Source: Streptomyces cinnabarinus
Lineage (GTDB): Bacteria > Actinomycetota > Actinomycetes > Streptomycetales > Streptomycetaceae
Reading direction: 5' to 3'
DNA length: 64,000 nucleotides
Assembly: GCF_027270315.1 (NCBI RefSeq)
Contig: NZ_CP114413.1
Coordinates: forward strand, 9,548,001-9,612,000
Numbering within the stretch: the stretch's first letter is position 1; every line of letters begins with the position of its first letter. A model generated the notes under the pieces. The model saw only the letters and a program-made list of their open reading frames with translations, did not search any database and was not told where the DNA came from. Both the position numbers and the translations under genes were made by a program. Below are positions 42,245 to 52,425 of the stretch, piece after piece.

Positions 42245-45199
42245 ATGGAGCTCTTTCGATTCGTCGCGATTCGCGCACCAGACCCCGCACCGGTCGGAAC
42301 GGGCATCCCGCTCGCCGACCCCTTGGATGCAGCCGGGCCTTCGGGGGGCGACCCGATCAGGGCGCTTCGATCCCTGCTGCGGCAGGGGAACGCCTTCACA
42401 GACCCGGACGACGTACCCGACGCCGCGAACCTTTCCGGTCTGGCCGCCGCCCTCGCCGACCCGGCGGACAGCCGGGCGCCTGCGGACATTGTCGCCGCGG
42501 TGTTCGACAGCCCCGCCTCCGACGTAGTCCGCGCCCCCTGGGACGACCGCCGTGCCCAAGTTGACTACGGGCTACTGATCGGCAAGTGGCTGCGCCCGCC
42601 CCAAGGGCCGCAGCTTGGTGAACTCGCGAGGCTGCGGCGCGCGATGACCGTGGTCGAAGCAGTGGCCGCCAACGACGCCACCACCCGGGACGAGGCCGAG
42701 AGCCTCATGACCGCTCCGCTGCTGCTGCCGCCTTCCCTGGCAGCGCTCGGTTCGGGTGGCGAGGGCGGCGACCCTGCACCCGCAGACGAGTCAGCCGACG
42801 ACGGTACATCGAACAGAGGGCCGAATGTCGACGAACTGCGCGAGAAGGTGCACAGCCTGGGCCATGCAGTTGACGAACTTCTTTCGGTCTCCCCGGGTGA
42901 CCTGGTCATCCCCGAGCGCCCCGCGGCCAGCGCCGTAGGCATCGGCGCGGGCGGCGAGCCGGCATCCACGGGGAACGGGGCGTACGGATACGGGTGGCGG
43001 GATGCCTTGTGGAGCCTCCTGGGGGGCGTCCGGCCGAGGCCTCGTACCCCCACGCCAATCAGCACCCGATCGGAACGCTACCTGCTGGTGAAGCCGAGCG
43101 CCGTCAGCCAGCTGTCTCCCACCACCCGCGCCGTTCTCGCCGACCAGGGGATTGACCCGGCCAGAACGCCACTGGAGACGGTAACTGCACGGCTGCAGCG
43201 CGCACGCCGGGAGATGACGGGCACGCTCCACGCCCGCTCGGCAGAGTTGTCCACCCGCGTCACGATGGTTCGCGCCCGGACGATGCTCCTGGGGACCGTG
43301 CATCCCGTCGGCCTGACCGCCCGGCCTGCCACGGCAGCGCCGCCCGCCCCGGATTCCGTACCCCCCAGCCTCATTACCCCTTCCGGGGTGGGACAGCTGC
43401 TCGTCGTGCGGCAGCAGCTCCTGGGGTACGAGGGCGGGGAGGTCTCGCACATTGAGAACGTCCTGAAGGGCGAGACCAAGGGACGCGACCACACCCGCCG
43501 GGTGACCACCGAGGAGGTGTTCGTCACCGAACGGGAGAGGGAAACGGCTGAGGAGCGGGATCTGCAGGCCACTGAGCGGTTTGAGATCGGCACCGAGGCC
43601 ACCGACGTCCTGGAGGAGCGCAAATCTGGGGAGGGGCAGGTCACGGTCAGCAGCAAGTACGGGCCCAGTGTGGAGGTCGACGCCTCCGCGGGCGCGGCGG
43701 TGTCCAGTTCGCGGGAGCGGTCGCGCACGGTCGCCTCGGAGTTCGCCCGCGAGATCGTCGACAAGGCGGTGACCCGAGTGACGGAGCGGGTCCGGGAGCA
43801 GCACACCCGGCGGCTGGTCCAGGAAGTCGAGGAGATCAACCGCCATGCGGTGGACAACACCGGTGGCGACGGTGACCACGTCGTGGGCGTCTACCAGTGG
43901 CTGGACAAGGTCTATGAGGCCCAGGTCTTCGACTACGGGTTGCGGACTTTCTACGACCTGCTGGTGCCCGAGCCCGCGGCCCTCTACCTGGCGGCCTTCC
44001 AGCGCAACGCGGCCACCCCGACCATCGCGCCGCCGCCGGAGTTCACCATCGGCCCCGCCGACGTCGACGAGGGCGCATACGCGGGGCTCGTCGCCACCTA
44101 TGGCGCCACCGGCGTGGCACCGCCGCCGGAGGAGTTCCGCACCGTAGGGGACACCCTGGTGGCCGCGCGGGAGGAGAAGGTCGACGGCTCCCGCCTGGTG
44201 GAAGAGACGCAGATTCCCATCCCCGACGGCTGGGAAGCAGTGTCGGCCTGGATCACCTGGGATTTCTCGGGGACGCTTCCTTACGGCTGGCTCACCACCG
44301 TGGTGGGCAACGTGCTCCAGCCATTCGTGGCCCCGAGCCAGTACAGCGGGACCACCAGCATCCCCATCGACCCCCCGGTCACCGGATCCCTACCTGCGGC
44401 GATTTTCGCGGCCCACTGCTCCGGTTACACGGTGAGCGTCGAGGTGAAGTGCAGGCGCACCATCCGGGCCATGGATGCCTGGCGCATCCAGACCTATGAG
44501 GCCCTCGCCCAAGCGCACGAGAAGTCGCGGAGCGCCTATGATCAGGCCCTGGCCCAGGCGGGGATGCAGGCGGCGCAGCAGGCGGCGAGCCGCAGCCCTG
44601 CTGCGAACCGGAAAATCGAGGCCGCTGAGATGAAGCGGGCCGCCATCACCTTGCTGGCGAACGCCAACCCGGACTTTGACGCCATCGATGACGCGCCGCC
44701 TCAGCCGCCGCTCGTGGACATCACGGCAGCCAGGGCCAGCGGGCCCCTCATCCAGTTCCTTGAGCAGGCGTTCGAGTGGGAGCACATGTCCTACCTCCAC
44801 TACCCGTACTTCTGGGGACGCCGAGAGCACTGGACCGAGCGCATCACGCTGGAGGACCAAGACCCCGACTTCGCCACCTTCCTCACCTCGGGCGCGGCCC
44901 GCGTCTCCGTGCCGGTGCGCCTGGGGTTCGAGGATGCCGTCGACCACTTCAGCCACACCAGGATTCCCTGGCTGGACGGTGATCTGCCCACCATGACTGA
45001 CGACCTCTACGTACCGTTCGTCGAGGAACACAAGCAGCAGCTGGGTGCGCCGGACAACGAAGTCCCCTTCGGTGCACCCTGGCGAATCCAGGTCCCCACC
45101 AGCCTTGTCCTGCTCCGACCGGACCGTACCCTGCCGAAGTGGCAGAAGACCAACGGGGACTGGTCGGAGGTGGACCCTCCGCCTGGCGTGGGCATCTAG
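42245..45199 (+). CDS. large protein of unknown function, first gene of HET-C-like unit
   Basis: 984 residues from ATG 42245, preceded by GATGAGGGA; an upstream ATG (42197) would add 16 residues. No signal peptide or membrane helix. The central region is charged and probably coiled: SHIENVLKGETKGRDHTRRV, EVFVTERERETAEERDLQAT and EFAREIVDKAVTRVTERVRE, then INRHAVDNTGGDGDHVVGVY and KVYEAQVFDYGLRTFYDLLV. The C-terminal part has FLEQAFEWEHMSYLHYPYFW. I recall similar unannotated proteins in other phyla but no function. It probably forms an oligomeric or structural component acting with the next gene, 13 bases downstream. Confidence 0.6.
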   Translation: MELFRFVAIRAPDPAPVGTGIPLADPLDAAGPSGGDPIRALRSLLRQGNAFTDPDDVPDAANLSGLAAALADPADSRAPADIVAAVFDSPASDVVRAPWDDRRAQVDYGLLIGKWLRPPQGPQLGELARLRRAMTVVEAVAANDATTRDEAESLMTAPLLLPPSLAALGSGGEGGDPAPADESADDGTSNRGPNVDELREKVHSLGHAVDELLSVSPGDLVIPERPAASAVGIGAGGEPASTGNGAYGYGWRDALWSLLGGVRPRPRTPTPISTRSERYLLVKPSAVSQLSPTTRAVLADQGIDPARTPLETVTARLQRARREMTGTLHARSAELSTRVTMVRARTMLLGTVHPVGLTARPATAAPPAPDSVPPSLITPSGVGQLLVVRQQLLGYEGGEVSHIENVLKGETKGRDHTRRVTTEEVFVTERERETAEERDLQATERFEIGTEATDVLEERKSGEGQVTVSSKYGPSVEVDASAGAAVSSSRERSRTVASEFAREIVDKAVTRVTERVREQHTRRLVQEVEEINRHAVDNTGGDGDHVVGVYQWLDKVYEAQVFDYGLRTFYDLLVPEPAALYLAAFQRNAATPTIAPPPEFTIGPADVDEGAYAGLVATYGATGVAPPPEEFRTVGDTLVAAREEKVDGSRLVEETQIPIPDGWEAVSAWITWDFSGTLPYGWLTTVVGNVLQPFVAPSQYSGTTSIPIDPPVTGSLPAAIFAAHCSGYTVSVEVKCRRTIRAMDAWRIQTYEALAQAHEKSRSAYDQALAQAGMQAAQQAASRSPAANRKIEAAEMKRAAITLLANANPDFDAIDDAPPQPPLVDITAARASGPLIQFLEQAFEWEHMSYLHYPYFWGRREHWTERITLEDQDPDFATFLTSGAARVSVPVRLGFEDAVDHFSHTRIPWLDGDLPTMTDDLYVPFVEEHKQQLGAPDNEVPFGAPWRIQVPTSLVLLRPDRTLPKWQKTNGDWSEVDPPPGVGI

Positions 45200-45212
45200 A
45201 GGCGCGTAGTCC

Positions 45213-47051
45213 ATGGGTGACCTTGACTCCCACGCCCACTGCTCGGTGTACACGGCCGGACAGCTTGATGCGGCCCTCCCCAGCGGATGGCTACCGTCCG
45301 CCTTCTCCACCTACCTGGAGGTGGGCAACTTCCTCACCGACCTATCGCAGTTCCGGGACCCCTTCGGCTACCTCTTGGGCCGACAGACTGCGGAGCGCGA
45401 GGTAGGCCGGGTAACGAAGCAGGTGGCCGATTTCGACCTTTGGGTCGACAATATGTTCGGTGAACTGAAACCGGGCAGCTACGGATGGCTAGGCGAGTTC
45501 TTCACCCGTTTCGCAGCAGCCGCCACCTACGTGTCGTTCGCCGACAACTCTGACTATCTCCTGGTGGATGAGCTTCCGCCGCTTCCACCCCGGGACGTGA
45601 AACTCGCCTTCGACTGGGCCTTCACCTTGCACACTCCGCAGTACTACCCGCATTTGCATCTCGACCTCCCGCCGTTCCGCTCCGCTTCCCATCACCGCAA
45701 CTCACTTATCTACCGCACAGGCACGAGAAGCGTCCTGCGCTACCTCGAGGAAGACATCGCTTACCTATCGGAGGAGCTTTCGAAGCTTGAGGCGGCCTGG
45801 GCCGGCGACATCCGTCGGAACAAGCCCGACCCACACCGCTTCCATCTCGTACGGCTGGGAAGCCTGCTGCACGCCGTGGAGGACTACTACTTCCACTCAA
45901 ACTTCCCAGAGTTGTGGCACTGGCAGCGGCAGCGGGTCCAACACCCGGAACTCCAGCCCGACCAGCAGCCCGACTACGACGCACTGATCCTGCACAGCCT
46001 CGTGGCCAGCCTCACCCCGGGAACAAGACCAAGCCCTCAGTCGCGCCACCGGCTCGCCCGGAGACTGAAGCGGAGACTCCGCTACCCGGTTTACGAACGG
46101 GGCACCCTAGGGTCGCGTACATCCTCCGAGCCAGGGAACACCTTCGCGTACACCGGCGGATTCGGGAAAGACGACATCTACCACACCCTCGGCGGCTTCC
46201 TGGAGTTCCTCGAAAGGAGGTTCACCGCCGAGGGGCTCACGATACTCACCAACAGCGACCTCATCCTCGTCCGGCTTCTCTTCAACAGTCAGGCGCGCAG
46301 AGACACCTACCAGCAGGACCAGTCCAGGAAGCATCTCAAAACACACCTGCAGCAGCTGCAAGACGACCTGTACCTCAACCTCATCAACGTGCTCGAAGAG
46401 ATACACGTGGTGCCGCCGCAGGCGGCAGCGGAGCTGAGGGAGGCGTTCGCACTGGACCGGCAGGTGGACGAGTCTTTCAGCAGTGTTCTGGAAGAGATTT
46501 CGGAAAAGTCATTCAGCCTGCCCGGACCAGGCGGCGTGCTCATCAACCTGCTCGCGCAAATGCAGAGGGAGCGCGACAGAAGTGCCCAGCAAGCGGCGAG
46601 ACTCAATCAGATGGAGACGCCTAAGCTGGACCGGGCCACCGGCAACGGCGCCTCCCAGGAGAACATTGGTTCACACTCGTTGATGGCCAAAGACACCCCC
46701 GGCAGTGCACCGATGTACGGCGAAGCGGCAGCGCTGGCCAAGCACGCCTCTGCCTCCATCGCCACGACGCTACTGCAGCGCCTCGCGAGCAACCCTGACC
46801 TGCTGACCGGCATTGACTGGACGCTCGTGCTGCGCCACTACCTCCGGTTTCCGCGCGTCGTCCCCTCCGCGTGGGAGAGTACGGTCCTCCACCGGTTCGC
46901 AACCAACCCGGCGGGCTTCACCCAGCCGCCGCTGACCGACATCGCGGACCGGCCACCACCCGCCCTGCTGCAGGGCGCACCGCTGCGGGCACGACGTGAT
47001 GGGCGGACCCGGCTGGAACTGGAGCGCCGTTATGACGCCATGAGTACCTGA
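45213..47051 (+). CDS. HET-C-like protein
   Basis: 612 residues from ATG 45213, with GAGGCG upstream. Residues ~213-235 (RLGSLLHAVEDYYFHSNFPE) match the core of HET-C proteins, where His, Glu/Asp and HSN residues lie on helices; the fold is related to zinc-dependent phospholipase C/P1-nuclease helices. Further helices follow, with a charged coiled segment near 380-450 (RKHLKTHLQQLQDDLYLNLI; LINLLAQMQRERDRSAQQAA). HET-C was first known from fungal heterokaryon incompatibility, and bacterial members are suspected toxins or effectors. No secretion signal is seen. Codon use is less GC-biased than that of its neighbours. Confidence 0.6.
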   Translation: MGDLDSHAHCSVYTAGQLDAALPSGWLPSAFSTYLEVGNFLTDLSQFRDPFGYLLGRQTAEREVGRVTKQVADFDLWVDNMFGELKPGSYGWLGEFFTRFAAAATYVSFADNSDYLLVDELPPLPPRDVKLAFDWAFTLHTPQYYPHLHLDLPPFRSASHHRNSLIYRTGTRSVLRYLEEDIAYLSEELSKLEAAWAGDIRRNKPDPHRFHLVRLGSLLHAVEDYYFHSNFPELWHWQRQRVQHPELQPDQQPDYDALILHSLVASLTPGTRPSPQSRHRLARRLKRRLRYPVYERGTLGSRTSSEPGNTFAYTGGFGKDDIYHTLGGFLEFLERRFTAEGLTILTNSDLILVRLLFNSQARRDTYQQDQSRKHLKTHLQQLQDDLYLNLINVLEEIHVVPPQAAAELREAFALDRQVDESFSSVLEEISEKSFSLPGPGGVLINLLAQMQRERDRSAQQAARLNQMETPKLDRATGNGASQENIGSHSLMAKDTPGSAPMYGEAAALAKHASASIATTLLQRLASNPDLLTGIDWTLVLRHYLRFPRVVPSAWESTVLHRFATNPAGFTQPPLTDIADRPPPALLQGAPLRARRDGRTRLELERRYDAMST

Positions 47052-47141
47052 GCCACTGACCTTGGGGGACAGTCCACGGCAGGGAGCCTGACACCGTGGC
47101 CGCTCGGCACCAGAGTGGGGCACCGATCCGAGAGCTGACCT

Positions 47142-47435
47142 GCGGCGTACGCCGTCAATGCGGCTGTAGAGGCGGCCGACCCCCGGCACACCATCGCCCG
47201 TCTGTCCGCCGACCGCATCTGCCGGCACCTCGCGGCCCGGTGGGGTCTTCAGGCGTGCGCCGGGCGGCCCGTGTTGGACGCGGCGGCCCGCGACCGCGCA
47301 TTCCGCGACTTCGCCGGGGCGGTCGAGGTGGCCCGCGCGTTCTACCTCGCCGCTCGCGCGGACACTCCGGCCGTGCCCATGGAAGCCGACTCGTGCGCGA
47401 GCTGCCCCGCGGCCATGGCCAGGGTGCGGACCTGA
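47142..47435 (+). pseudogene. coding remnant without start
   Basis: A frame opening after a TGA at about 47139 encodes HTIARLSADRICRHLAARWG, ARDRAFRDFAGAVEVARAFY and CASCPAAMARVRT with strong GC3. No start codon is available in the first 100 bases, and its end overlaps the opposite-strand MFS gene by about 90 bases. Either it or the MFS C-terminus is real there; it may be a 3' gene fragment. Confidence 0.3.
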
Positions 47436-48421
47436 CGGACCAGCAGAGGCACCACCGCAGCACACACGATCACCACGGCGCCGCCCGCGAGGGTGGCACG
47501 AACCCCCACAGCGCGGGAGACCGGGCCCGCGAGGAGGTAGCCGATGGGCACGGGAACGAGCTGTCCGAGCGTCGCATACGACAGGGCGCGGCTGAGCCGG
47601 TCGGCCGGGATGCGTTCCTGCACCAGGCCGGACCAGACGGTCATGCTGACCGCCAGGCCCGCCCCCGCAACCGCCGTCGCGGCGACGAGCACCGCCACCG
47701 GGACGTTGGCGGCCATCGCGGCGAGCGGCAGCGCAAGCGAGTCGGTCCCCGCGCACACCACCCGGCCGACCATGCGGGGCCGCCACATCAGCGCCACCGA
47801 TGCCCCGGCCACCAACCCGCCCGTGAACCCCGAAACGACCAGGCCCCACAACGCCGCGCCGCCGAGGAACTGCGCGCCGTAGACCGGGCCGAGGAGCTGG
47901 TACCCGACCAGCCACACCGGCACGACGAGCGCGCCCTGTACGACCATCACCCATAGCCAGCGGCACGAGCGGAAGTCCGTCCAGCCGTCCCGCAGATCGG
48001 CCACAAACCCGCTCTTCACCTGCACCGGCCCCGGCTTGAGGTCGATCCGCGCGAACAAGGCGGCGGAGGCGGCGAACGTGACCGCGTCCCAGCCGATGGC
48101 CCACGCCGACCCGAACGCGGCGACAAGGACACCGCCCAGGGCCGGGCCGCCGACCTTGACGAGGTTCTGCGCAATCTTCAACAGCGCGTTCGCCGCGTGC
48201 CGCGCCTGCGGCGGCACCACCTCTTTCACGATGCCGCCCGCCGCCGGGATGAAGAACGCCGCGGCGGCGCCGCAGATCCCGGCCATGAGCACCAGGTGCC
48301 ACACCCGGGCCGCCCCCGACCACAGCAGAACCGCGGCGAGACCCTCGGCCACGGCGCACCCCACGTTGGACCACACCATGACCCGGGAGCGTGGAAGCCG
48401 GTCGGCGACAACACCGCCCAC
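47342..48421 (-). pseudogene. MFS transporter, N-terminally truncated
   Basis: 359 residues containing about ten membrane helices. It begins at GGVVADRLPRSRVMVWSNVG, the loop 2-3 motif A (GxxADRxxR) that normally lies about 65 residues into a major facilitator protein, so the first two helices are missing. Later features, such as GLVQERIPADRLSRALSYAT, are typical of the efflux-type MFS related to MefA/tetV-like transporters. Similarity ends abruptly at 48421, beside DNA with a perfect 22-bp inverted repeat, suggesting a deletion or insertion junction. Confidence 0.7.
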
Positions 48422-48619
48422 CCGGAGGGGTTACCGACGGAATGCGGGTCGTGGGGTGACGGAATGAGGCGGGGCTGAGACGGAGCGAGCTAGTTGTCGT
48501 CAACCCGGCACGCTGACCAGCGGGTTTCTGGACCGCTGAGCACGACAACTGTCGTCAGATTCGCATTGTTCTTGGCGTCTACCGCGCGTATTGCAAGCAA
48601 GGCGGGCAAGGCCAGGACT

Positions 48620-48698
48620 GACCATCCCCTCGTAGCGTGGAGATCGTGATTGCAGGGGAAGTAGGGATTCATGGGGTCCACGCTACGAGGGGATGGTC
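48620..48698. repeat. 22-bp perfect inverted repeat, 35-base spacer
   Basis: 48620-48641 (GACCATCCCCTCGTAGCGTG plus GA) is exactly complementary to 48677-48698. The repeat lies between the truncated MFS gene and the membrane-protein gene at 48784. It could form a cruciform or RNA hairpin, act as a recombination site, or be the footprint of a small element. Confidence 0.7.
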
Positions 48699-48783
48699 GC
48701 ACGCCGGGGAGCGGCCCTGGCTCGGGAGAAGTCGAGTTAACGGGCAATTGCGTTGTGAGCTCGGCCGCAGTAGCTTCACGGAA

Positions 48784-49896
48784 ATGCTCGCGAGCCTTCT
48801 ACCAGGCCTACGGGACCTCCGTACCCCCTTGGCGGTGGGTTACTTATGGCTGGCATGCGCCTGGTTGTGGTTCCACGACACGTTGCCGCGGCGGGAGACA
48901 GCCCACGGCGCGATCGCCGACCTCTACGACCTCGAGGGAATCCTACCGGCGGCCGCCCTCTTGGCTGTGCTGACGTTCTTCGCCTATTTCCTGGGCTCGA
49001 TTCTTGTGATGGATATCGCCGAGGCGCGGTGGCTCGACGTGGTAAGACCCAAACGGACAGCTTGGGAGGCGGTCGCTGATCGATTCCGTAACCGCCTCGA
49101 CGACCAAGAGGGCATGACGTCGACGCGGTACATGGCGGCGGCTGACGCATGGCGACGTGCAGCGCCCTCCCGCACGGTCAAGCGGGTCACGCTGGCGACT
49201 GGCGGCGATGCGACATCGGTGCGGAGTGACCTGAAGGCCATGGCCAGGGGTGTGGACTGGCTGGAACAGCGGCAGGTCACCTTTCTCGGGGATGCCCCCC
49301 TCGACACGCCAGCTGATGGGATCAGGTTCTCGTACGGGGACGAGACGGATGATGGAGTCAGGATCGTCTATCAATGCTTGACACTGCGGGTAAGACACGA
49401 GGGCAGCTGGAGATGCCGGCATTGGGCTGGGCCCCCAGTAACGGGTGGGGCGTCTGTGGAATGGCCCAGCTCTGAGCTGCCCGTCGCCTACGACGCCCTT
49501 AAAGACATGCCCACCCTGGCGATCGCCACTCTATGCGCTCTGCGGTACGAACTACCCGACCTCGCGACCCGGCTGCTTATCGAGCGGCCAGAAATATTTG
49601 ATCGGTACGACCGGCTGCTCGCAGAGGCGTCTATCCGCATCAACATATGTCCACCGATGGTCGCGCTCGTGGCCACGCTTGCAGTGCGCTCTCACGTGCT
49701 GTGGTGGCTCGGGCTAACGATGTGCGCCGCGCTTCTTTACCAGGGATTCATCCACCGGTCACAAGCCGCTGCGGTCGTGCTCGACTCAGTCGCCACCCGA
49801 CTGATCGAGTCACCCACGATGCTGGCGGTGGCCGAGGCTCAGCACGGCGAGCCAGAGGACAGTAATCGTCCCACCATCTCCCACAGCCCAAGCTGA
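48784..49896 (+). CDS. hypothetical membrane protein
   Basis: 370 residues from ATG 48784; the frame is open upstream across the inverted repeat, so the start is not certain. Two N-terminal membrane helices (AVGYLWLACAWLWFHDTL; AAALLAVLTFFAYFLGSILV) are followed by a large soluble part (~230 residues; DDQEGMTSTRYMAAADAWRR, RFSYGDETDDGVRIVYQCLT) and a second hydrophobic hairpin near 295-335 (MVALVATLAVRSHVLWWLGL). GC is lower than in its neighbours. No family recognised; a two-hairpin membrane topology like this occurs in some abortive-infection and sensor proteins, but nothing here proves that. Confidence 0.5.
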   Translation: MLASLLPGLRDLRTPLAVGYLWLACAWLWFHDTLPRRETAHGAIADLYDLEGILPAAALLAVLTFFAYFLGSILVMDIAEARWLDVVRPKRTAWEAVADRFRNRLDDQEGMTSTRYMAAADAWRRAAPSRTVKRVTLATGGDATSVRSDLKAMARGVDWLEQRQVTFLGDAPLDTPADGIRFSYGDETDDGVRIVYQCLTLRVRHEGSWRCRHWAGPPVTGGASVEWPSSELPVAYDALKDMPTLAIATLCALRYELPDLATRLLIERPEIFDRYDRLLAEASIRINICPPMVALVATLAVRSHVLWWLGLTMCAALLYQGFIHRSQAAAVVLDSVATRLIESPTMLAVAEAQHGEPEDSNRPTISHSPS

Positions 49897-50176
49897 TGCG
49901 TGGAGTGCTCGAGGTGGCCAAGCGACGGACAGAATAGCCAACAAGCATGCTCAGTCACACCACGCTCCGGTGGTGAAGCTGCCGGGATTCTCCCCATGGC
50001 ATCACGGGACCATCACACACAAAGGGCTGCGAAACCGCAGGTCACTGAATTCCGTCGGTAGCCCAGGAGCAGAAGGATCTGTCGCCGTTCCGTGAACCGG
50101 TTCAGAGACCGCCGACACAGGAAGACTCGCTGTTCGATCTCTAATCCATTTACCCAGCGTCACCGATCACACAAGC

Positions 50177-52095
50177 GATGCTGTTGGCGATCTTCATTCG
50201 TCCTGGTGAAGTCCCTTTGAGATTCGCCCTGTTGATCAAAGCGTCGTGGTCCGCTGGTCGGGTGCGGGGTGGAGCGAGCGGTCGGGGGTGGCCGCGGTGG
50301 CAATGGGTTCGGCTTCGGGGCGGATGGTCCCGCCGCTGACGGTGCGGATGGCACGGGCGAGCAACCCGCGAGGCACAGTGGCGATGTGGGTGCGGGACCG
50401 GCTGGATGAGCTGTTCACGGACGAGGACTTCACCGACTGGTACCCGTCCGACGGACGCCGGGGTCTGTCTCCGGCCCGGCTGGCGATGGTGTCGGTGTTG
50501 CAGTACGCGGAGAACCTGACCGATCGGCAGGCGGCCGAGGCGGTCCGCTGCCGCCTGGACTGGAAATACTGTCTTGGGCTCGAACTGGACGACCCGGGCT
50601 TCGACTTCTCGGTGCTCAGCGAGTTCCGGGACCGGATGGCCCGGGACGACCGGGCGGACCGGCTGCTGGCCGTGATGGTCGACCGGCTCGCTTGCGCAGG
50701 TCTGGTCAAACGGCGTGGAGCCGTGCGAACGGACTCCACCCACGTGCTGGCTGCGGTCCGGACGCTGAACCGGACGGAGTTGGTCACCGAGACCCTGCGG
50801 GCTGCCCTGGAGCAACTCGTCCTGGCGGACGGGCAGTGGCTGGCACCTCTGATCACTGCGGACTGGGCGGACCGGTACGGGCGTCCGGCTTTCTACCACC
50901 GGCTCCCCAAGGGCAAAGCGGCCCTGGAGGAGTACGTGCTGCAGGTCGGCGCGGACGGGCTGGGACTACTGACGGCCGTCTTCGCTGACGATGCCCCGCC
51001 GAGGCTGCGTGCGCTGCCGCAGGTGGAGCTGTTGCGACAGGTGTGGGTCCAGCAGTACTGGCACGACGGCTCGGGTCGGCTGCGCTGGAGGGACCCGAAG
51101 TCCCACAGGGACCGTCTGAGCCGGCGTGACATGGCCCGCACGGCCGCGCTGCCGCCGGGTGCGGAGGGACGGCCGGACCCTGACAAGGCCAGTGTTCCGT
51201 GGGCCAGCATGGAGATCGTCTCGCCCTACGACCCGGAGGCCCGTTACTGCCAGAAGCTCACCGCGGCCGGGAAGAAGCACTGGATCGGCTACCGCGATCA
51301 CCAGACCGAGACCTGTGACGACGGCCCGCGCGTGATCGTGCAGGTCATGACCCACCCGGCGCCCGAGCAGGACATCGACGCGCTCGACGCGATTCACCAG
51401 GCACTGGTCCGGCAAGGCTTCATCGGTCTGGAGCACTTCGTTGACGCTGGATACGTCACCCCCGAGTCGATCCATCAGGCGGCTCACGCCCACGGCTTTG
51501 TGCTGACCGGTCCGGTCCGCCGCGACCCCCGGGCCCGTGAGCATCCCGGCTTCACCAAGGCGGACTTCGTTCCCGACTGGGAGGCGCGAACTCTCACTTG
51601 CCCCCGGGGAGTCACCAGCCCTCCGTGGAAGCCGACCCTTGGCGACGGGCACGAGCGGTTGTCCGTCCTGTTTCCCAAGCCCGCCTGCCGCGCCTGGCCC
51701 CGACCGGCTGAAGTGCACCGGCAACGCCGACGGACGGGGCCGTCACATCATCCTGCTGCCCGAGCACCTGCAAGAGATCCAGACTCGAGTCCGGCGCGAG
51801 CAGGACACTCCTCGGTGGCAGCAGCATTACGCGGTCCGCGCCGGCTGCGAGGCCACCGTCTCCGAGACGGTCCACGGGCACGGGCTACGGCATTGCCGTT
51901 GCCACGGAATCGCCAAGACCCACGTCCAGCACGTCCTCATCGCCGCCGGAACCAACATCGTCCGGCTCAGCGGGCACTTCCCACCAGGCACCATCCCGCC
52001 CCGGCCACCCCGTCGCACCAGCCAATTCCAGCGCCTCTGCCGGAACTTGACCCAATGAAGATCGCCAACAGCATCCAAGATCTGTGCCAGAACCG
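50177..52095 (+). mobile_element. IS1182-family insertion sequence, damaged
   Basis: GATGCTGTTGGCGATCTTCA plus TT (50177-50198) is repeated in inverted orientation at 52054-52075. On the right the end extends outward as CAAGATCTGTGCCAGAACC, but the corresponding left flank is different, so the left terminus appears eroded. One transposase gene lies inside. Confidence 0.7.
50246..52058 (+). pseudogene. IS1182-family transposase, frameshifted
   Basis: The DUF772/IS1182 N-terminal domain is clear (RDRLDELFTDEDFTDWYPSD; GLSPARLAMVSVLQYAENLT; RDRMARDDRADRLLAVMVDR), followed by the DDE core (SPYDPEARYCQKLTAAGKKH; EHFVDAGYVTPESIHQAAHA). After LSVLFPKPACRA at about 51695 a one-base insertion moves the coding sequence to another frame: LKCTGNADGRGRHIILLPEH, VRAGCEATVSETVHGHGLRH and NIVRLSGHFPPGTIPPRPPR, stopping at 52056-52058. 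Nonfunctional unless the shift is an error. Confidence 0.85.
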
Positions 52096-52134
52096 AGTTT
52101 TGAGAGTGCCTGGGTGTTTGCTTCGGGAGCATCC

Positions 52135-52425
52135 TCAGTGCTCACGGATCCTTGACCACCACCAGCCGCCCACGGTGGAGGCGTTCACCGGCGCAGGATT
52201 GGGCAGCGTGCGGCGCTCGAACTCGTCGTCGATGCGAGTGATCAGCCGGCCGAGATCGTGCTGGGCACCGTGAGGGAGGTGAAGCGTGACCTCTTCCAGG
52301 TCATCGGGGGCATCCTCCATCTCCAGTCCGGGCTGCCAGGCCTGGGATGGGTTCAGGTAGCGGCCGGGTTGTCTGAATGCCCACTCGAAGCGGGTGAGCG
52401 CGTCAGCGACTGTGCCAGGCCGCAT
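52135..52425 (-). CDS. hypothetical small protein
   Basis: 96 residues from ATG 52425: MRPGTVADALTRFEWAFRQP, then an acidic middle (LEMEDAPDDLEEVTLHLPHG) and RLITRIDDEFERRTLPNPAP. The motif RLITRIDDEFERRTLPNP is seen in small Streptomyces proteins of unknown function. It sits directly next to the right end of the IS1182 element. No operon partner. Confidence 0.5.
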   Translation of the reverse strand: MRPGTVADALTRFEWAFRQPGRYLNPSQAWQPGLEMEDAPDDLEEVTLHLPHGAQHDLGRLITRIDDEFERRTLPNPAPVNASTVGGWWWSRIREH

